From the NCBI GenBank assembly GCA_041500225.1, contig JBGQLV010000038.1, positions 1-25,658 of the forward strand: a stretch of DNA of 25,658 bases. The letters are read 5' to 3'. Position 1 is the stretch's first letter. The number at the start of each line of letters is the position of its first letter. Positions 23,539 through 25,658 of the stretch are shown here, piece after piece. The DNA comes from 0-14-3-00-41-53 sp041500225 (GTDB lineage Bacteria; Nitrospirota; Thermodesulfovibrionia; Thermodesulfovibrionales; SM23-35). The position numbers were made by a program, and so were the translations under genes. Under the pieces are notes generated by a model. That model was not told the DNA's origin and did not search any database. It worked only from the letters and a program-made list of their open reading frames with translations.

Positions 23539-23733
23539 AGGGTAGCATTTCTCTGAAGTGCTCCATAAAGTAGGCGCAATATCCGATAAAATAGTATTAA
23601 GTGTAAAAGATAGGATTTAACCCAACAGACGATGTCAGCCGAATTGCGATTGCTTCATCAAATTCTCACTTAGGTGTTTCCATCAATTGCGGGTAAAATC
23701 AGGAAATAAACATTGAAAAATGAATAACTCTAA

Positions 23734-23757
23734 GAATGCACATTTTTATGTGCATTC
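23734..23757. terminator. Hairpin between the convergent thiamine-binding and nitroreductase genes
   Basis: GAATGCACAT-TTTT-ATGTGCATTC, a perfect 10-bp stem. It lies between two converging genes and might act in both directions, although neither side has a full T run. The rest of 23539-23821 shows nothing recognisable. Confidence 0.4.
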
Positions 23758-23821
23758 CGCATTTTTATCAAGTCCCCTGACATGTGGACTACGAAAGTAA
23801 CTATTTGTGCGAAATAATAAG

Positions 23822-24472
23822 CTATTTTTTCGGATATCCTACCGATTGTGCAAGAATGATTTTTTGATCCGGCCGCAGCTTCATCACCTGTGCCAAGGCT
23901 TGCCTGTCAATTGATCCACGTACAACAGTCACTAAGCCCTCGGAAGCACAATACAGATAAACATTCTGGCTAATGAAGCCCGTATCTGCAGCTGAATAGA
24001 GGTCATTATCCTCCTTTGTCGACGTACCCATCCTGGAATAATCTGCCACATAAATAAGGTTAACAGGCGCATCTTTCACGAAATCCTGACGGCCTGTCAT
24101 AGCCCGAATGTCTTTTGAGAGAATCGGCTTCAACATATGAGCCTTCGCATCATACACATAAAGTCCGTCAGACGTGGCGACATAGATATCAATTTCCTGC
24201 CAATTTACTGCAGATGGGGCGGTACGCTTTCCAGTCTCCGGGCGATTCACTCCGAAAGCTGCCCAGAGCAGATTTGACATTACCTGCAAAGGCAGGTTCT
24301 CTTTACTGAAGGAACGCGAAGAACTTCTGTCCTTGAGCACCTGCATTAATGGCCTGCCTTTGTCAACTTGCGGTTTTAAAAGTTGGATGGGCTTCAGTTC
24401 CTCCGCGAAAGTCAACAAGACGAAAATGGGCAAAAAAATCAAGGAAGTCGTGAAAAATAATATTTTGTTCAT
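23822..24472 (-). CDS. Exported nitroreductase-family (SagB-type) protein
   Basis: The mature part resembles SagB/nitroreductase-like FMN oxidoreductases: RSSSRSFSKENLPLQVMSNLLWAAFGVNR is the FMN-binding start of the fold, with QEIDIYVATSDGLYVYD, INLIYVADYSRM-type strands, and AADTGFISQNVYLYCASEGL as the second cofactor helix. It begins with a Sec signal peptide (MNKILFFTTSLIFLPIFVL, likely cut after TFA), so it should be exported, which is odd for a flavoenzyme. GGAGG is upstream of ATG 24472. Substrate is unknown; similar stand-alone proteins are annotated only as nitroreductases. Confidence 0.88.
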   Translation of the reverse strand: MNKILFFTTSLIFLPIFVLLTFAEELKPIQLLKPQVDKGRPLMQVLKDRSSSRSFSKENLPLQVMSNLLWAAFGVNRPETGKRTAPSAVNWQEIDIYVATSDGLYVYDAKAHMLKPILSKDIRAMTGRQDFVKDAPVNLIYVADYSRMGTSTKEDNDLYSAADTGFISQNVYLYCASEGLVTVVRGSIDRQALAQVMKLRPDQKIILAQSVGYPKK

Positions 24473-24594
24473 GATAGTCCTCCGTACACTTTCTTTGTTA
24501 GCTGATCATTATATCAAATCCATCCCAAAGGAACTCAAGCAAAGGTTCTACCGTCCGGGATAGCATGGTGCATTTGATCACTAAAATGTAACCC

Positions 24595-24623
24595 TTGACG
24601 TTTAACGTAGTCCGTTATATACT
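24595..24623 (+). promoter_or_regulatory. Promoter with internal palindrome for the second HigBA module
   Basis: TTGACG (24595-24600), 17-bp spacer, TATACT (24618-24623). The spacer holds TAACG-TAGTC-CGTTA (24603-24617), a likely HigA operator. The predicted transcription start is about 24630, at the toxin's GTG start codon. Confidence 0.7.
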
Positions 24624-24629
24624 AAATCA

Positions 24630-24911
24630 GTGATAAAATCATTCAGGGACAAAGAGACCGAGAAGATATATCTCAGGGAAAGATCAGCAAGATTGCCGGG
24701 TGATATACAACAAATTGCCCTGAGAAAACTCAGAATAATCAATAACGCTCAGAACATAAATGATCTAAGAATACCACCGTCGAACAGACTGGAGAAGCTG
24801 AGTGGTGATCGAGCAGGACAATATAGTATAAGAATTAATGACCAGTGGCGAATTTGTTTTGTCTGGAAAGATAATAATGCATATTATGTCGAAATAACTG
24901 ACTATCATTAA
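24630..24911 (+). CDS. higB: HigB-family toxin (RelE superfamily)
   Basis: This 93-residue protein has the full plasmid-maintenance killer (HigB) pattern: MIKSFRDKETEKIYLRE at the N-terminus, ALRKLRIINNAQNINDLRIPPSNRLEKLSGDRAGQYSIRINDQWRICF-type core, and the C-terminal YYVEITDYH with the histidine often involved in mRNA cutting. HigB cleaves mRNA on translating ribosomes. The GTG start at 24630 has no ribosome-binding site and coincides with the predicted transcription start, suggesting a leaderless mRNA. It is followed 11 nt later by its antitoxin gene. Confidence 0.92.
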   Translation: MIKSFRDKETEKIYLRERSARLPGDIQQIALRKLRIINNAQNINDLRIPPSNRLEKLSGDRAGQYSIRINDQWRICFVWKDNNAYYVEITDYH

Positions 24912-24922
24912 GGAGTGAGCAT

Positions 24923-25228
24923 ATGAAAAAGAAAAAATTACATCCCGTACATCCGGGAGAGGTTCTCCTTGAAGAATTTCTTAAGCCCATGGGTTTGAGT
25001 CAAAACAAACTGGCTCTGAATATCGGTGTGCCTGCACGGAGAATAAACGAAATAGTCCTTGAAAAGAGAAAGATTACTGCTGATACGGCTCTCAGACTTG
25101 CTCGGTTTTTCGGAACATCCTCAGAGTTCTGGCTTGGTTTGCAGTCTCAATACGACTTGGATGTTACTGCCGATGCACTTGGTGAGCGTCTTGAGAAAGA
25201 GGTCAGGATATATTCACAGGTTGCATGA
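24923..25228 (+). CDS. higA: HigA-family antitoxin (XRE, addiction-module antidote)
   Basis: The 101-residue protein shows the HigA signature HPVHPGEVLLEEFLKPMGLSQNKLALNIGVPARRINEI, with the helix-turn-helix over residues about 25-45, then ITADTALRLARFFGTSSEFWLGLQSQYDL, the VapI/HigA core. It neutralises HigB and represses the shared promoter. AAGGAG is 7 nt upstream of the ATG, a strong site in contrast to the toxin's lack of one, which would favour antitoxin production. Confidence 0.95.
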   Translation: MKKKKLHPVHPGEVLLEEFLKPMGLSQNKLALNIGVPARRINEIVLEKRKITADTALRLARFFGTSSEFWLGLQSQYDLDVTADALGERLEKEVRIYSQVA

Positions 25229-25356
25229 AATACAGTAACTATCTATTTGGTTCACCTGAAAGTCCGCAGAGCGAGCATACGATTAAAAATGATGCATACC
25301 ATTTGAAACATGCATTCGGAAGTTTTGCAATAAATTACGTCTAATAAGTCAACTTA

Positions 25357-25500
25357 ATCAACAAAGTCCCCTATTTCCCTACCTTATGATGGAGTGTTCC
25401 CGGTGCTTCCAGTCGTGCTTGACGCGGCATCCCTTTCCTTATCCCTCTTCAATTTTCAAAAAGCATAATCTCGTTAGTTTAATTAGTCAAGAACGTCCCC
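25357..25500 (-). mobile_element. Decayed, internally deleted REP-associated (Y1/IS200-like) transposase element
   Basis: On the minus strand a start codon at 25430 opens MPRQARLEAPGTLHH, the characteristic N-terminus of REP-associated tyrosine transposases, after AAGGAAAGGG. The frame then leaves the family and stops at 25371 (KVGK). The element is bounded by related ends, GGGGACGTTCTTGAC (25500-25486) and GGGGACTTTGTTGAT (25371-25357), matching at 12 of 15 positions. This looks like a full element that lost nearly all its transposase gene, leaving about 144 bp. The N-terminal match is directly readable; the deletion history is inference. Confidence 0.65.
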
Positions 25501-25544
25501 AAAAGCTTTTCGCCTTTCAGTTCGAGTGAGACGTGTTTTTTCAT
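25479..25544 (-). pseudogene. 5' end of an unknown gene interrupted by the transposon remnant
   Basis: AAGGAG (25550-25555) is 5 nt upstream of an ATG at 25544 on the minus strand, which opens MKKHVSLELKGEKLLG and then runs into the transposon end (GGGGACG...) and stops at 25479. The start looks real: good ribosome-binding site and a plausible N-terminus. What the gene was cannot be told from 14 residues. Confidence 0.4.
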
Positions 25545-25603
25545 ATAGGCTCCTTTGCAGACAAGATGTTCATCCTCAGGTCTCGTCTACTTACAGAGCC
25601 ACT

Positions 25604-25658
25604 TTAGGCACCATCCCGGTCGACCCTTTTGAGGATGACGCAGATGGCGGGGGCGGCA
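25604..25658. other. GC-rich right edge, possible gene end running out of the window
   Basis: The last 55 bp are richer in GC than the preceding DNA. On the minus strand one frame reads AAPAICVILKRVDRDGA and stops at 25604-25606; other frames are open too. It could be the 3' end of a gene upstream of the interrupted one, but there is too little to decide. Confidence 0.2.

Noticed and set aside
25541..25658. Plus-strand open frame ending in an acidic, glycine-rich stretch
   Set aside because: It has no ATG or ribosome-binding site and overlaps a better-supported minus-strand gene start.

Overview
This window is dominated by a complete division and cell wall (dcw) cluster of a Gram-negative-type bacterium, all on the minus strand, in the order mraZ, rsmH, ftsL, ftsI, murE, murF, mraY, a DacA-like carboxypeptidase gene, murD, ftsW, murG, murC, murB, ddl, ftsQ, ftsA, ftsZ (about 22.4 kb down to 3.4 kb). 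MurE carries the DNPR signature, so the peptidoglycan is of the meso-diaminopimelate type. The genes are tightly packed, mostly with ATGA/TAATG overlaps. A good sigma70 promoter and three 10-bp MraZ boxes sit just upstream of mraZ. Moderate GC, the gene order, and the HU, MTH1187-family and SspB-like neighbours suggest a Nitrospirota- or Desulfobacterota-like lineage. That placement is an inference and is not proven by the window.

Left flank (1-3.2 kb): a GC-rich 3' part of katG (plus strand) is followed 52 bp downstream by a 58-bp site with the layout of an integron attC. Next come about 700 bp of apparently non-coding DNA, a nonsense-mutated remnant of a CxxCxxCC (YkgJ-like) gene, a HigB/Gp49-type toxin with its XRE antitoxin, and a minus-strand gene for a probable SspB-like ClpXP adaptor. 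Right flank (22.4-25.7 kb): a divergent HU gene with a textbook terminator, an MTH1187-family thiamine-binding protein, an exported SagB-type nitroreductase (minus strand), a second HigBA module, and a decayed, internally deleted REP-associated (Y1) transposase element that seems to interrupt another reading frame.

The most unusual feature is a set of short tandem arrays with 7-bp periodicity (one with 8 bp), found only between about 7.1 and 18.6 kb. They lie inside or at the edges of ddl, murC, murG, murD (four arrays), dacA (signal peptide and N-terminus), murF and murE. Where they fall in coding DNA they are translated as low-complexity loops, tails or, in DacA, much of the signal peptide. 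One array sits exactly where murD is split into two frames. Adding one heptamer, or removing two, would restore a continuous MurD, so this array behaves on paper as a frame switch in an essential gene. MurE also contains two palindromic repeat insertions that are translated in frame.
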